64,000 nucleotides of DNA. Source: Biostraticola tofi (GTDB taxonomy: Bacteria; Pseudomonadota; Gammaproteobacteria; Enterobacterales; Enterobacteriaceae). The translations under genes were made by a program, and so were the position numbers. The stretch is from the NCBI RefSeq assembly GCF_004343195.1, contig NZ_SMCR01000002.1, positions 548,390 to 612,389 of the forward strand, read 5' to 3'. Below the pieces are notes generated by a model, which was not told the origin of the DNA, ran no database searches, and was given only the letters and a program-made list of their open reading frames with translations. Below, piece after piece: positions 42,316 to 52,834 of this stretch. Numbering within the stretch: position 1 is the stretch's first letter; each line of letters starts with the position of its first letter.

Positions 42316-42337
42316 GACCCGGCCTGCAGGCCGGGTC
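42316..42337 (+). other. Intra-operon hairpin garP-garL
   Basis: A near-perfect palindrome (9-10 bp arms of GACCCGGCCT type) in the 63-bp gap between garP and garL. It lacks a T-run, so it probably stabilises or partly attenuates the mRNA instead of ending transcription. Confidence 0.5.
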
Positions 42338-42371
42338 CCAACGTTTACGTAATGTTGCAAAGAGGTCAATT

Positions 42372-43142
42372 ATGAATAATCCATTACTGCCAAATCGTTT
42401 TCGTCAGAAGTTGCTGGCAGGCGATACCCTGATTGGTTGCTGGTGCGCATTGGCGAACCCGGTATCAACTGAAGTCTTGGGTCTGGCGGGGTTCGACTGG
42501 CTGGTACTGGACGGAGAACATGCGCCCAACGATATCACCACATTTGTACCACAGCTGATGGCGCTTAAGGGCAGCCATAGCGCGCCGGTAGTCAGGCCGC
42601 CGACCAATGAGCCGGTGATTATTAAACGCCTGCTGGATATCGGTTTTTATAATTTCCTGATTCCGTTTATTGAAACCGAAGAGCAGGCATTGCGTGCGGT
42701 GTCTTCTACCCGTTATCCGCCGGCGGGCATCCGCGGCGTCTCGGTTTCTCATCGTTGCAACAACTACGGTACGGTACCGGAATACTTCTCCATCATTGAT
42801 GAAAATATCACCGTCATGACCCAAATCGAAAGCCAGGAAGGGGTGGACAATATTGACGCCATCGCGGCGGTAGACGGCGTGGACGGTATTTTTGTCGGAC
42901 CGGGCGATTTATCTGCGGCGCTGGGTTATCTGGGACAGCCAAACCATCCTGAAGTACAGGACGTCATCCGCCATATCTTTGCCCGCGCCAAAGCCCAGGG
43001 GAAACCCAGCGGCATTCTGGCCCCGGCTGAAGTCGATGCCCGCCGTTATCTGGAGTGGGGCGCGCGTTTTGTCGCGGTAGGTAGCGATTTGGGCGTATTC
43101 AGAAGCTCGACGCAGGCGCTGTGCGACAAATTCAAGCAATAA
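42372..43142 (+). CDS. garL: 5-keto-4-deoxy-D-glucarate aldolase
   Basis: This HpcH/HpaI-family class II aldolase splits 5-dehydro-4-deoxy-D-glucarate into pyruvate and tartronate semialdehyde. The 256 residues equal E. coli GarL. Landmarks are [12 protein letters not shown] (active-site His), [12 protein letters not shown] (metal-binding Glu) and [20 protein letters not shown] precedes the start. Second gene of garPLRK. Confidence 0.97.
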   Translation: MNNPLLPNRFRQKLLAGDTLIGCWCALANPVSTEVLGLAGFDWLVLDGEHAPNDITTFVPQLMALKGSHSAPVVRPPTNEPVIIKRLLDIGFYNFLIPFIETEEQALRAVSSTRYPPAGIRGVSVSHRCNNYGTVPEYFSIIDENITVMTQIESQEGVDNIDAIAAVDGVDGIFVGPGDLSAALGYLGQPNHPEVQDVIRHIFARAKAQGKPSGILAPAEVDARRYLEWGARFVAVGSDLGVFRSSTQALCDKFKQ

Positions 43143-43194
43143 TGTAACTGGCGCGCCCTGGCGCGCTTCATCAGAAAAGAATGAGGTAAGCGAC

Positions 43195-44082
43195 ATGAAA
43201 ATTGGATTTATTGGCTTGGGCATCATGGGAAAACCAATGAGCAAAAACCTGCTCAAAGCGGGCTATTCTCTGGTGGTACTTGATCGCAACCAGGAAGCGG
43301 TCGCTGAAGTTGTCGCCGCAGGTGCCGTAGCGGCCCAAAGCGCCAGTGAAGTGGCCGGACAGGTTGACGTTATCATCACCATGCTGCCGAATTCCCCTCA
43401 CGTTAAAGAAGTGGTGCTGGGTGAGGGCGGCGTTATTGAAGGCGCTAAAGCCGGCACCGTAGTGATCGACATGAGCTCCATCGCCCCACTGGCCAGCCGT
43501 GAAATTGCCGCGGCACTGGCTGAAAAACAGATTCTGATGTTGGATGCGCCGGTCAGCGGCGGTGAACCTAAAGCTATCGATGGCACCCTGTCGGTGATGG
43601 TCGGCGGTGATAAAGCGATATTTGATCGTTACTACGATCTGCTTAAATCAATGGCCGGATCGGTAGTGCATACCGGCGACATTGGCGCCGGTAACGTGAC
43701 CAAACTGGCTAACCAGGTGATTGTGGCGCTGAACATCGCCGCGATGTCCGAAGCGCTGGTGCTGGCAACCAAAGCCGGTGTGGATCCTGAACTGGTGTTC
43801 CAGGCGATTCGCGGCGGACTGGCCGGCAGTACCGTACTGGAAGCCAAAGCGCCGATGGTGCTCGATCGCAACTTCAAGCCCGGGTTCCGCATTGATCTGC
43901 ATATCAAAGACCTGGCCAATGCCCTTGATACCTCCCATGGCGTCGGTGCTCAATTGCCGCTGACCGCGGCGGTCATGGAAATGATGCAGGCCCTGAAGCA
44001 AGACGACCTGGGTACCGCGGATCACAGTGCTCTCGCCTGTTATTATGAAAAGCTGGCCAAGGTAGAAGTCAAACGTCATTAA
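43195..44082 (+). CDS. garR: Tartronate semialdehyde reductase
   Basis: GarR reduces tartronate semialdehyde to D-glycerate with NAD(P)H. This 3-hydroxyisobutyrate dehydrogenase-family protein has 295 residues, with the Rossmann motif GFIGLGIMGKPMSKNL, substrate loop DAPVSGGEPKA and the catalytic Lys in GAGNVTKLANQ. Third gene of garPLRK, 52 nt after garL. Confidence 0.97.
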   Translation: MKIGFIGLGIMGKPMSKNLLKAGYSLVVLDRNQEAVAEVVAAGAVAAQSASEVAGQVDVIITMLPNSPHVKEVVLGEGGVIEGAKAGTVVIDMSSIAPLASREIAAALAEKQILMLDAPVSGGEPKAIDGTLSVMVGGDKAIFDRYYDLLKSMAGSVVHTGDIGAGNVTKLANQVIVALNIAAMSEALVLATKAGVDPELVFQAIRGGLAGSTVLEAKAPMVLDRNFKPGFRIDLHIKDLANALDTSHGVGAQLPLTAAVMEMMQALKQDDLGTADHSALACYYEKLAKVEVKRH

Positions 44083-44165
44083 TCCGGCTGGGCGCCTGAC
44101 GGGCGCTCTATCAGCCGGCGAAGATGCCATTTCGCCGGCTCAGGCTCAACAGGCGCAGGTAGTTT

Positions 44166-45308
44166 ATGAAAATAGTAATCGCACCGGATTCTTATAAAGA
44201 GAGTTTATCTGCTTTGGAAGTCGCGACGCAGATTGAAAATGGATTTCGCGAGGTATTTCCCGATGCCCTTTACGTCAAACTGCCAGTCGCCGATGGCGGA
44301 GAGGGTACTGTGGAGGCGATGGTCGCCGCCACCGGCGGCGAGATAGTCAATGTCCGGGTTACTGGTCCGTTGGGCGAACCGGTAGACGGTTTCTTTGGCT
44401 TGTCGGGCGACAAACAGTGCGCTTTTATTGAAATGGCGGCGGCCAGCGGACTGGAACTGGTTCGCTCCGGCGACCGAAACCCGCTTCTTACTACGTCTTT
44501 TGGTACCGGCGAGCTGATTAAAAGCGCACTGGACCGAGGGGTAGAGCACTGCATTATCGGTATCGGCGGCAGCGCGACCAATGATGGCGGCGCCGGCATG
44601 GTTCAGGCGCTGGGCGGCAGGTTGCTGGATGCCAGCGGCGAGCAGATAGGCTATGGCGGCGGCGAGCTCGATAAGCTCGATAGGATTGATGTGTCAGACC
44701 TGGATCCGCGCATTGCCCGCTGTCGGTTTGAAGTTGCCTGCGACGTGACCAATCCGCTGACCGGCGACGAAGGCGCCTCGGCTATTTTCGGGCCGCAGAA
44801 AGGCGCTACTCCTGAAATGATCGTCCGGCTGGATGCGGCGCTTAAACACTACGCCGCCATTATCAGTCGTGATTTGAAGCTGGACGTGGAACATGAGCCG
44901 GGTGCCGGAGCAGCAGGCGGCATGGGCGCTGGTTTGCAGGCATTCTGCGGTGCTGAACTGCGCAAAGGCATCGAAATTGTCACCGAAGCGCTGGGGCTGG
45001 ACGAACTGGTCAAGGATGCGACGTTGGTCATCACCGGTGAAGGGCGCATTGACAGCCAGACTATTCAGGGCAAAGTGCCCATCGGCGTTGCAAAAGTGGC
45101 CAAACGCTACAATAAACCGGTGATAGGTATTGCCGGCAGCCTGACCGCTGATGTGGGCATCGTCCATCAGCACGGCCTTGATGCGGTATTCAGTGTGCTT
45201 TACAGCATCTGCTCACTGGATGATGCGCTGGAAAACGCCGCCGGCAACGTGCGCATGACGGCGCGTAACATCGCAGCCACTATCAAGCTGGCTGCGGCAT
45301 TCAAGTAA
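44166..45308 (+). CDS. garK: Glycerate 2-kinase
   Basis: GarK phosphorylates D-glycerate to 2-phosphoglycerate, which enters glycolysis at enolase. The 380 residues are of the type 2 glycerate kinase family, starting MKIVIAPDSYKESLSALEVA, with LPVADGGEGT, IIGIGGSATNDGGAGM and GEGRIDSQTIQGK. The last codons lie inside a hairpin that is repeated twice just downstream. Last gene of garPLRK, converging with barA. Confidence 0.96.
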   Translation: MKIVIAPDSYKESLSALEVATQIENGFREVFPDALYVKLPVADGGEGTVEAMVAATGGEIVNVRVTGPLGEPVDGFFGLSGDKQCAFIEMAAASGLELVRSGDRNPLLTTSFGTGELIKSALDRGVEHCIIGIGGSATNDGGAGMVQALGGRLLDASGEQIGYGGGELDKLDRIDVSDLDPRIARCRFEVACDVTNPLTGDEGASAIFGPQKGATPEMIVRLDAALKHYAAIISRDLKLDVEHEPGAGAAGGMGAGLQAFCGAELRKGIEIVTEALGLDELVKDATLVITGEGRIDSQTIQGKVPIGVAKVAKRYNKPVIGIAGSLTADVGIVHQHGLDAVFSVLYSICSLDDALENAAGNVRMTARNIAATIKLAAAFK

Positions 45309-45408
45309 TTTACCCGCCGCCATCAAGCTGGCGGCGAGGGCATTTAAGTCATCAACTCGCCGCCATCAAGCTGGCGGCGAGGGCATTTAAGTCATCAACT
45401 CGCCGCCA
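45272..45408. repeat. Three tandem hairpin repeats at the garK 3' end
   Basis: Three copies of a hairpin with loop ATCAAGCT: the first inside the garK 3' end (stem CGCAGCC/GGCTGCG, 45272-45296), then two identical 43-bp units (stem CGCCGCC/GGCGGCG, 45315-45400), and the start of another (45401-45407). The stem differs by a compensatory A-T to C-G change. The sequence after each stem also resembles the garK end, so the array looks like duplication of the gene's 3' terminus. It lies in the convergent garK/barA gap and may help end or protect transcripts. Confidence 0.88.
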
Positions 45409-45431
45409 ACATGTCTGTGACGGCATCAACG

Positions 45432-48206
45432 TCATTTTTCGGCCGCCGTTGCGCTTTCAAGAAAAGGCTCGGCGGCCAATTTGACATTTTCAATCTCATC
45501 CAGCATCTCTAGCCATTCGGGCTCAAGCTCACTGACCGCCACGCCACTGTGCAACTGGCGCTCAATATCGGCGCACAGCCGTTTCAGACGAGGAACGCCA
45601 CTGTAGCAGCAACTGCCATGTAACTTGTGAATCATCGGCAACGGCGAAGGGCGCTCTGGGTCTGACAGCAGCAGCTCCACCTCGGTCCTGATGTCCTCCA
45701 GGGCGTTCAGCAGCATCTTCAGCAGCGATAGCGCCAGGTCCGGCTTTTCCGCCGCCTGACGTAGAGCCTGCTGCCAGTCCAGGCTGATATCCTGCCTGTC
45801 CGGCAGGCCGCTCGGCTCAGTAGCAGGATGCGGGCTGCTACCGGCGGGCGCATAGCGAGCCAGCAGTTGCTGCAGCATCGCTTCGTCAATCGGTTTGGGC
45901 AGATAATCGTCCATCCCTGATGCCAGCAAATGCTGTTGCTGATTTTCCAGCGTATGGGCGGTCACCGCCACAATTGGCGTGCGCTGGTGTTGAGGCAACT
46001 GGCGAATCAGCTCGGCGGCGCGAAGTCCGTCGATCTCCGGCATCTGGATATCCATCAGAATCAAGTCCAGTGAGTGAAGACGGGCATAGGCGATGGCTTC
46101 GCGGGCGTTTTCGCATAACACCGTGTGGCCCACCCGCTCGCGCAGCAGCGCGCCAATCAGTTTCAGGTTGGCCGGGTTGTCATCGACCGCCATCACTTTC
46201 AGCGGCAGGCAAAACGGCAGCGGAGGGGTGTCAGCGGAGATTGGCACCTGTTGCAGCTGCTGTTCGCACAACAGGGCGAACAAGCGCCCTGATGAGACCG
46301 GTTTCGCCAGGCAGGCATAGGCGCCCATTTTCTTGATTTGCTCAGCATCGACCTGAGCCTGGCAAGGCAGAGCAAGGATAACGCAGGGAGCCATTTTGCT
46401 GGTTCTCACCAGTTCGCGTTTTATTTCCAGCAGCGACAAGCGCGGCTGAACCGGCTTGCCTAGCAGCAGGAAATCGTATAGCCCCGCCGGCAGCTGGTCC
46501 AAGGTCTGGCTATAGGCCACCCTCAGCGGCGTGGTATCCAGCATGTCGAGGGTAGCCCTGGCGGAGGCGGCGTTGCTTTCTACATACGCCAGACGTTTAT
46601 TGAGGAGATAATCATACTGATGCGGGTCGGGCGATGCCAGATGATTAAGCTGCAGCGGGATCGAAAAACGGAAGGTGGATCCCTGGTTAATCTGACTATG
46701 GAAGTTGATATCCCCGCCCATTTCCTTCACCAGTTTCTGGGTGATGATAAGCCCTAGGCCGGTGCCGCCATGACGGCGGGTAATACTGGCATCCGCCTGA
46801 CGAAAGGCCTGGAACAACTGGGACTGCTGCAAGGCCGAAATGCCGATGCCGGTATCCTGGATTTGGACTTCAAGCATGATTTGATCGTAATGATCATCAC
46901 GCTTTTCCACCCTGATATCGATATTGCCATTTTCAGTAAACTTGATGGCATTGCCCAGCAGATTGGTCATGACCTGCTGCAGGCGCAACGGATCGCCGAT
47001 AACATATTCAGGCACTTCATGCTGCACATTAAGCGTTACCTCCAACCCCTTTTCATGGGCGGTGTGGGCCAGCAGCACGACAACCTCATCCAGATTGGCC
47101 CGCAGGGCGAAGGGAATGGTTTCAAGCAGCAGTTTGCCGGCCTCAAGCTTGGAGAAATCCAGCACGTCATTGATAATGCTTAATAAATGATTGCCAGAGC
47201 GCTCAATGGTCTGCAGGTAATCCCGCTGGGTGGGCGACAGCGGGGTTTTCAGCGTCTGGCGGGTGAAGCCGATAACGCCATTAAGGGGCGTTCTCAATTC
47301 GTGGGACATGTTGGCCAGGAATTCGGATTTGATCCTGACGGCTTCCTGGGCACGCTTTTTCGCCAAATCCAGTTCAACGTTCTGAATTTCCATCTGCTCC
47401 AGCGTTTCGCGCAGATCCGAGGTAGCCTGATCGATACTTTGCTGCATCTCTTCATGATAAGCGGTCAGAGACATCGCCATGGAGTTGATGCCATTTTTCA
47501 GCATATCCAGTTCGCCCAGCATAAAGCCCTCCACCCGACTGTCCAATTGACCGCGCCGGATGCGGTCGACGGTGCTGACCATGTTGCGGATCGGGCCAGT
47601 AACGTCTCGCATCAGACGATAGGCAAACAGCACGGCGATACACAGGCACAGCAGCAGCAGCAGGGTGGAGAGAAACGCCTCCTTGTACTGCTGCAGGCGC
47701 ACGGAGTCCAGATCGAGCTCAATGGCGATATAGCCCATCGCCGCTCGCTGGCTTATCCCGGGCGCAGCGGTCTGCGTGACCGACTGTTCGGTCTCGTTGA
47801 TTATCGGGGTACGCATCACCAGGCTGCCGCCGTGCCGCTCCAGGGTAAGAGACTGCGGCAGTGCCGTATCGGCCGGCAGCTGAAGCTGCTGGAGATTTTG
47901 CTGATAGTTCGAGCTGGCCAGTAAATGATTGGCGGCATCAAAAACACTGATGCCGCGCACAATCTCGGAATGATGCCGATGCAACAAATTGATGAAATTC
48001 TGAACCGATTGGCGATCGCCGTATGCCAGACCCTGTTCGGTCGATACCGCCAGCGGCTCGATAATGCTTTTCCCGGCATTCACCAATTGATTCTGCAGTT
48101 CATTGTAACGATGGATGACAAAAAAAGCGCTCAGCAACAGGCCGATAAGCAGCGTAGGGGCTAATATCAGGATCATCATGCGCGCGCGTAAACTGTATTT
48201 AGTCAT
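45432..48206 (-). CDS. barA: Hybrid sensor histidine kinase BarA
   Basis: BarA phosphorylates UvrY, which turns on the CsrB/C RNAs. This tripartite kinase of 924 residues has membrane segments at about 10-32 and 176-198, a periplasmic sensor between them, HAMP, HisKA with His302 (SHELRTPL), HATPase ([13 protein letters not shown]), a receiver with Asp719 ([13 protein letters not shown]) and an HPt domain with His863 ([12 protein letters not shown]). All phosphorelay residues are intact. It diverges from rlmD. uvrY is not in the window. Confidence 0.97.
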   Translation of the reverse strand: MTKYSLRARMMILILAPTLLIGLLLSAFFVIHRYNELQNQLVNAGKSIIEPLAVSTEQGLAYGDRQSVQNFINLLHRHHSEIVRGISVFDAANHLLASSNYQQNLQQLQLPADTALPQSLTLERHGGSLVMRTPIINETEQSVTQTAAPGISQRAAMGYIAIELDLDSVRLQQYKEAFLSTLLLLLCLCIAVLFAYRLMRDVTGPIRNMVSTVDRIRRGQLDSRVEGFMLGELDMLKNGINSMAMSLTAYHEEMQQSIDQATSDLRETLEQMEIQNVELDLAKKRAQEAVRIKSEFLANMSHELRTPLNGVIGFTRQTLKTPLSPTQRDYLQTIERSGNHLLSIINDVLDFSKLEAGKLLLETIPFALRANLDEVVVLLAHTAHEKGLEVTLNVQHEVPEYVIGDPLRLQQVMTNLLGNAIKFTENGNIDIRVEKRDDHYDQIMLEVQIQDTGIGISALQQSQLFQAFRQADASITRRHGGTGLGLIITQKLVKEMGGDINFHSQINQGSTFRFSIPLQLNHLASPDPHQYDYLLNKRLAYVESNAASARATLDMLDTTPLRVAYSQTLDQLPAGLYDFLLLGKPVQPRLSLLEIKRELVRTSKMAPCVILALPCQAQVDAEQIKKMGAYACLAKPVSSGRLFALLCEQQLQQVPISADTPPLPFCLPLKVMAVDDNPANLKLIGALLRERVGHTVLCENAREAIAYARLHSLDLILMDIQMPEIDGLRAAELIRQLPQHQRTPIVAVTAHTLENQQQHLLASGMDDYLPKPIDEAMLQQLLARYAPAGSSPHPATEPSGLPDRQDISLDWQQALRQAAEKPDLALSLLKMLLNALEDIRTEVELLLSDPERPSPLPMIHKLHGSCCYSGVPRLKRLCADIERQLHSGVAVSELEPEWLEMLDEIENVKLAAEPFLESATAAEK

Positions 48207-48438
48207 AGCGGTCCATTAAGCGGTCAGCATCGGTAGCCGGGGGCGTCAACCGTTTATCATTGTCGGGAATTGTACTCTGACCGAGGGTCAGGGACTAACG
48301 GATTCTGCCGGCAACGGCGCGGCCTCTACCGATGATATCATATCGCTGGCGTGTCCTTTTACCTCCTAGCTTTAATTGGACCGCTGGCGGGAATATGAGA
48401 TAATCGATTGCGAATCCGCATTGATCACTCAGGAAAAC

Positions 48439-49773
48439 ATGGCTCAGTTCTACTCTCCCCGCCGCCGCGAAACGCCCCGGCAAACGCTCACACTGACCTG
48501 CTCCGGCCTGGACGGGTTCGGCCAGGGCATGGCGCGTCACAACGGCAAAGTGGTGTTTATTCCTGGATTATTGCCCGGAGAACAGGCCGAGGTCCGACTG
48601 ACGGAAGAAAAACGCCAGTTCAGTCGGGCGCGGGTCACCCGGCGTCTTTCGGACAGCCCGGAGCGTGTCACGCCGCTGTGCCCGCATTTTTCCCAGTGCG
48701 GCGGCTGCCAGCAGCAACATATCAGTCTCAACCTGCAGCAGCAGAGTAAAGCCACCGCGCTGAGAGCACTGCTGGAGCGGGAAACCGGTGTCCAAACAGG
48801 CGAGGTGCTGACGGTCGGCGCCCAAGCCTATGGCTATCGACGCCGGACCCGGCTAGGCCTGTTGTTTCAGCTTAAAACCGGTCGGTTGCTGATGGGCTAT
48901 CGTCAGGCCAATTCAACTGAGCTGGTGGATATCCGCATTTGTCCTATACTGCGCCCCGAGCTCAGTGAGTTACTGGTGCCCTTGAGAGAGTGCCTGCAGG
49001 GGCTGCAGGCGGTCAAACGCCTGGGACACCTGGAACTGGTGCTGGCCGATAATGGTCCTCTGCTGGTGTTGCGCCACCTTGAGCCGCTCAGTCATGCCGA
49101 CCGCGATGCGCTGACCGCGTTTGCCGACAGCCATCAGATTGCCGTCTGGCTGGCACCGCAAAGCGATGAATTGGACTGCCTGCGTGGTGCAGCGCCGGTC
49201 TATCGGATTGATGATCTTGAGCTTCGATTCAGTCCTCGCGACTTCATCCAGGTCAATGGCGAGGTCAACCGGCAGATGGTGGCGCTGGCCCTGCAGTGGC
49301 TTGAGCCGGACGCTTCTGAGCGGGTGCTGGATCTGTTTTGCGGCATGGGCAATTTTACCCTGCCGCTGGCAAAGCGCAGCGGCCAGGTCATCGGCGTGGA
49401 GGGGGTTGCGGCCTTAGTTGCTAATGGGCAATATAATGCATTAAATAATTCACTCAATAATGTAACCTTTTATCATGAAAATCTTGAGCTGGATGCCGCG
49501 AAGCAGCCCTGGGCCAGCGAGGGATTTGATAAGGTTTTGCTTGACCCCGCACGTGGCGGTGCTCAGGGTGTTATGTCACTTATTGCTGCCTGGTCTCCCC
49601 GGCGCATTGTCTATGTTTCCTGTAATCCCTCGACGCTTGCACGGGACAGCAAGACGTTGTTGGCGGCGGGATACAGTGCTGCGCGCGTGGCTATGCTGGA
49701 TATGTTCCCCCATAGCGGTCACCTGGAGTCCATGGTGTTATTTATCAAGAGTTCCGGCATCTTGGCAAAGTAG
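48439..49773 (+). CDS. rlmD: 23S rRNA (uracil-1939-C5)-methyltransferase
   Basis: RlmD methylates U1939 of 23S rRNA. The 444 residues hold an N-terminal TRAM domain, the [4Fe-4S] cysteines in [10 protein letters not shown] and CPIL, the SAM-binding [16 protein letters not shown], and the catalytic Cys in [12 protein letters not shown]. The start at 48439 ([15 protein letters not shown]) follows AGGA; the frame is open to 48376, but the extra residues are unconserved. relA follows after 9 nt. Confidence 0.96.
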   Translation: MAQFYSPRRRETPRQTLTLTCSGLDGFGQGMARHNGKVVFIPGLLPGEQAEVRLTEEKRQFSRARVTRRLSDSPERVTPLCPHFSQCGGCQQQHISLNLQQQSKATALRALLERETGVQTGEVLTVGAQAYGYRRRTRLGLLFQLKTGRLLMGYRQANSTELVDIRICPILRPELSELLVPLRECLQGLQAVKRLGHLELVLADNGPLLVLRHLEPLSHADRDALTAFADSHQIAVWLAPQSDELDCLRGAAPVYRIDDLELRFSPRDFIQVNGEVNRQMVALALQWLEPDASERVLDLFCGMGNFTLPLAKRSGQVIGVEGVAALVANGQYNALNNSLNNVTFYHENLELDAAKQPWASEGFDKVLLDPARGGAQGVMSLIAAWSPRRIVYVSCNPSTLARDSKTLLAAGYSAARVAMLDMFPHSGHLESMVLFIKSSGILAK

Positions 49774-49782
49774 GGAGTGGGT

Positions 49783-52017
49783 ATGGTTGCGGTAAGAAGT
49801 GCGCATTTGAACACGGCGGGCGAATTTGCCCTTGAAGACTGGGTAGCCAGTCTGGGACTTACCAACCCACAGTCAAGTGAGCGGCTGGCCGAAACCTGGC
49901 GCTACTGCGAACAGCAATGCAAGAATCACTCGGATGCGTCGCTGCTGTTGTGGCGCGGTATCGAAATGGTCGAAATCCTGTCGATGCTCAGCATGGACAA
50001 CGACAGCCTGTGCGCCGCGCTGTTATTCCCGCTGGTGGACGCCGGCGTGGTGGAAGAGCCAAAGCTCGAGCAGGATTTCGGCAAGAAGATTTTCGATTTG
50101 GTGCACGGCGTACGCGACATGGATGCCATCCGCCAGCTTAAAGCCACCCACAACGATACCATGGCGCCTGAACAGGTGGACAATGTCCGCCGTATGCTGC
50201 TGGCAATCGTCGAAGATTTTCGCTGCGTGGTGATAAAGCTTGCCGAGCGTATCGCCCATCTGCGTGAACTCAAGGACGCGCCGGAAGACGAACGGGTACT
50301 GGCCGCCAAAGAGAGCACCAATATTTATGCGCCGCTGGCCAACCGTCTGGGCATCGGTCAACTGAAATGGGAGCTGGAAGATTTCTGCTTCCGTTATCTG
50401 CACCCTGATGAATACAAACGCATCGCCAAACTGCTCCATGAGCGTCGCATCGATCGCGAACACTATATTGATGATTTCGTCTCTTCCCTGCGCCAGGCGA
50501 TGAAGGAAGAAGGGCTTAAGGCCGATATCTACGGCCGTCCCAAGCATATCTACAGTATCTGGCGAAAAATGCAGAAAAAGGCGCTTGAGTTCGATGAACT
50601 GTTTGATGTCCGTGCGGTGCGGATTGTGGTTGATCGCCTGCAGGACTGCTATGCCGCCCTGGGGATTGTCCATACCCATTACCGGCATCTGCCGGATGAG
50701 TTCGACGACTATGTGGCCAACCCGAAACCAAACGGCTATCAGTCAATCCACACCGTGGTGCTCGGGCCGCGCGGCAAGACGCTGGAAATCCAGATCCGTA
50801 CCCGGCAGATGCACGAAGACGCTGAGCTTGGCGTCGCCGCGCACTGGAAATATAAAGAAGGGGCCAGCGCCACTGGCTCCCGTTCAGGCTACGAAGAACG
50901 TATCGCCTGGCTGCGTAAGCTGCTGTCCTGGCAGGAAGAAATGGCCGATTCAGGGGAAATTCTCGACGAGGTCAGAAGCCAGGTATTCGACGATCGGGTC
51001 TATGTGTTTACCCCCAAAGGCGACGTGATCGACCTGCCGTCAGGCTCGACACCGCTGGATTTCGCCTACCACATCCACAGCGATGTGGGCCACCGCTGCA
51101 TCGGCGCCAAAATCAGCGGCCGCATCGTGCCGTTTACCTATCAGCTGCGGATGGGCGATCAGGTGGAGATCATTACCCAGAAACACCCGAACCCAAGCCG
51201 AGACTGGCTAAACCCCAATCTGGGCTTTGTGACCACCAGCCGCGGTCGCTCGAAAATCCATAACTGGTTCCGCAAGCAGGACCGGGACAAAAACATTCTC
51301 GCCGGCCGCCAACTGCTGGATGACGAACTGGAGCATCTGGGCATCAGCATCCGCGAAGCGGAGAAGCTGCTGCTGCCGCGCTACAACGTCAATTCCCTGG
51401 ATGAATTGCTGGCCTCGATCGGCGGTGGCGATGTACGCATCAATCAGATGGTCAACTACCTGCAGAGCAAGCTTAATAAGCCCAGCGCCGAAGAGCAGGA
51501 TCAGGCGGCCCTGCTGCAGCTTACCCAGAAGAATTCGCCCTCGGTACCGCGCAGCAAGGATAACGGCCGGGTAGTGGTCGAAGGCGTGGGCAATCTGATG
51601 CATCATATCGCCCGCTGCTGCCAGCCGATACCCGGCGATGAAATCACCGGCTTTATCACCCAGGGTCGGGGAATATCCATTCACCGTGCCGACTGCGATC
51701 AACTGGCCGATCTGCAGGCCAACGCACCTGAGCGCATTGTGGATGCGGTGTGGGGCGAAAGCTACTCCAGCGGATATTCGCTGGTGGTGCGGGTGGTGGC
51801 CAACGACCGCAGCGGCCTGCTGCGTGATATCACCACCATCCTGGCTAACGAAAAGGTCAACGTGCTGGGGGTCGCCAGCCGCAGCGACGTCAAGCAGCAG
51901 TTGGCCACCATCGATATGGATATAGAAATCTACAATCTCCAGGTCCTGGGACGAGTGCTCTCCAGGCTGAACCAATTACCGGATGTCATCGACGCCCGGC
52001 GTCTGCATGGGAATTGA
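49783..52017 (+). CDS. relA: GTP pyrophosphokinase RelA
   Basis: RelA makes (p)ppGpp on ribosomes stalled by uncharged tRNA. The 744 residues equal E. coli RelA: an inactive HD domain (the FPLVDAGVV region lacks the HD pair), the synthetase domain (YGRPKHIYSIWRKMQ, NPKPNGYQSIHTVV), TGS (VFTPKGDVIDLPSGSTPLDFAYHIHS around residue 405), the zinc-finger/conserved Cys region (ARCCQPIPGDEI) and a C-terminal ACT/RRM domain. The ATG at 49783 follows GGGAG by 5 nt; a GTG two codons earlier is less likely. Confidence 0.98.
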   Translation: MVAVRSAHLNTAGEFALEDWVASLGLTNPQSSERLAETWRYCEQQCKNHSDASLLLWRGIEMVEILSMLSMDNDSLCAALLFPLVDAGVVEEPKLEQDFGKKIFDLVHGVRDMDAIRQLKATHNDTMAPEQVDNVRRMLLAIVEDFRCVVIKLAERIAHLRELKDAPEDERVLAAKESTNIYAPLANRLGIGQLKWELEDFCFRYLHPDEYKRIAKLLHERRIDREHYIDDFVSSLRQAMKEEGLKADIYGRPKHIYSIWRKMQKKALEFDELFDVRAVRIVVDRLQDCYAALGIVHTHYRHLPDEFDDYVANPKPNGYQSIHTVVLGPRGKTLEIQIRTRQMHEDAELGVAAHWKYKEGASATGSRSGYEERIAWLRKLLSWQEEMADSGEILDEVRSQVFDDRVYVFTPKGDVIDLPSGSTPLDFAYHIHSDVGHRCIGAKISGRIVPFTYQLRMGDQVEIITQKHPNPSRDWLNPNLGFVTTSRGRSKIHNWFRKQDRDKNILAGRQLLDDELEHLGISIREAEKLLLPRYNVNSLDELLASIGGGDVRINQMVNYLQSKLNKPSAEEQDQAALLQLTQKNSPSVPRSKDNGRVVVEGVGNLMHHIARCCQPIPGDEITGFITQGRGISIHRADCDQLADLQANAPERIVDAVWGESYSSGYSLVVRVVANDRSGLLRDITTILANEKVNVLGVASRSDVKQQLATIDMDIEIYNLQVLGRVLSRLNQLPDVIDARRLHGN

Positions 52018-52018
52018 T

Positions 52019-52834
52019 ATGTCTTTAAACTCAGCCGAACCTTCACCGCTGGCACGACTGCTCGACATCATGGCTACCCTGCGCTCTCCTGAGCGCGGCT
52101 GTGCCTGGGATCGCCGGCAGACGTTCGATTCCATCGTGCCCTATACCCTGGAAGAGACCCATGAAGTGATCGACGCCATCGGCCGCAGAGATTATGACGA
52201 TCTGCGCGGCGAGTTGGGCGATCTGCTGTTTCAAGTGGTGTTTTATGCTGAATTGGCCCGTGAACAGGGCCTGTTTGATTTCAACGATATCTGTAACGCT
52301 ATCAGCGATAAACTCGAAAGACGTCACCCGCATATCTTTAACCCGGCTCTGGAGGGCGTCTCGTTGCAGATACCCGCCGGGCAGTGGGAAACCATCAAGG
52401 CGGCTGAACGGGCGGAAAAATCCCGCCTTTCTCCGCTGGATGATATTCCCCAGGCGCTGCCCGCGCTGATGAAAGCGCAGAAAATCCAGCAGCGCTGCGC
52501 ATCGGTAGGCTTTGACTGGCATACCCTGGGCCCGGTGCTGGAAAAAGTGCATGAAGAAATTGACGAAGTGATGCATGAGGCGCGTCAGGCAGTGGTTGAC
52601 CCGGACAAGCTGGAAGAAGAAGTGGGCGATCTGTTGTTTGCTACGGTTAATCTTTCGCGACATTTAGGCCAAAAGGCCGAGATAGCCCTGCAGAAAGCCA
52701 ATAATAAATTTGAACGCCGCTTTCGCCAGGTTGAAGAAATTATTATCGCTAGCGGACAAACCCTTGAGCAGGCTACGCTTGAACAAATGGAAACCGCTTG
52801 GCAGCAGGTGAAAAAAGCGGAAATAAAAGCGTAA
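52019..52834 (+). CDS. mazG: Nucleoside triphosphate pyrophosphohydrolase MazG
   Basis: MazG hydrolyses NTPs and dNTPs to monophosphates and is linked in E. coli to ppGpp levels. The 271 residues contain two MazG repeats, with ExxE-x12-ExxD metal-binding patterns (EETHEVIDAI...GELGDLLFQV and EEIDEVMHEA...EEVGDLLFATV). The start lies 1 nt after the relA stop, so the two are cotranslated. mazE and mazF, which separate relA and mazG in E. coli, are absent. Confidence 0.95.
   Translation: MSLNSAEPSPLARLLDIMATLRSPERGCAWDRRQTFDSIVPYTLEETHEVIDAIGRRDYDDLRGELGDLLFQVVFYAELAREQGLFDFNDICNAISDKLERRHPHIFNPALEGVSLQIPAGQWETIKAAERAEKSRLSPLDDIPQALPALMKAQKIQQRCASVGFDWHTLGPVLEKVHEEIDEVMHEARQAVVDPDKLEEEVGDLLFATVNLSRHLGQKAEIALQKANNKFERRFRQVEEIIIASGQTLEQATLEQMETAWQQVKKAEIKA

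Noticed and set aside
35999-45308. Recently acquired genomic island
   Set aside because: The sugar-diacid genes share base composition and codon style with neighbours, are close to E. coli homologues, and show no integrase, tRNA or flanking direct repeats.
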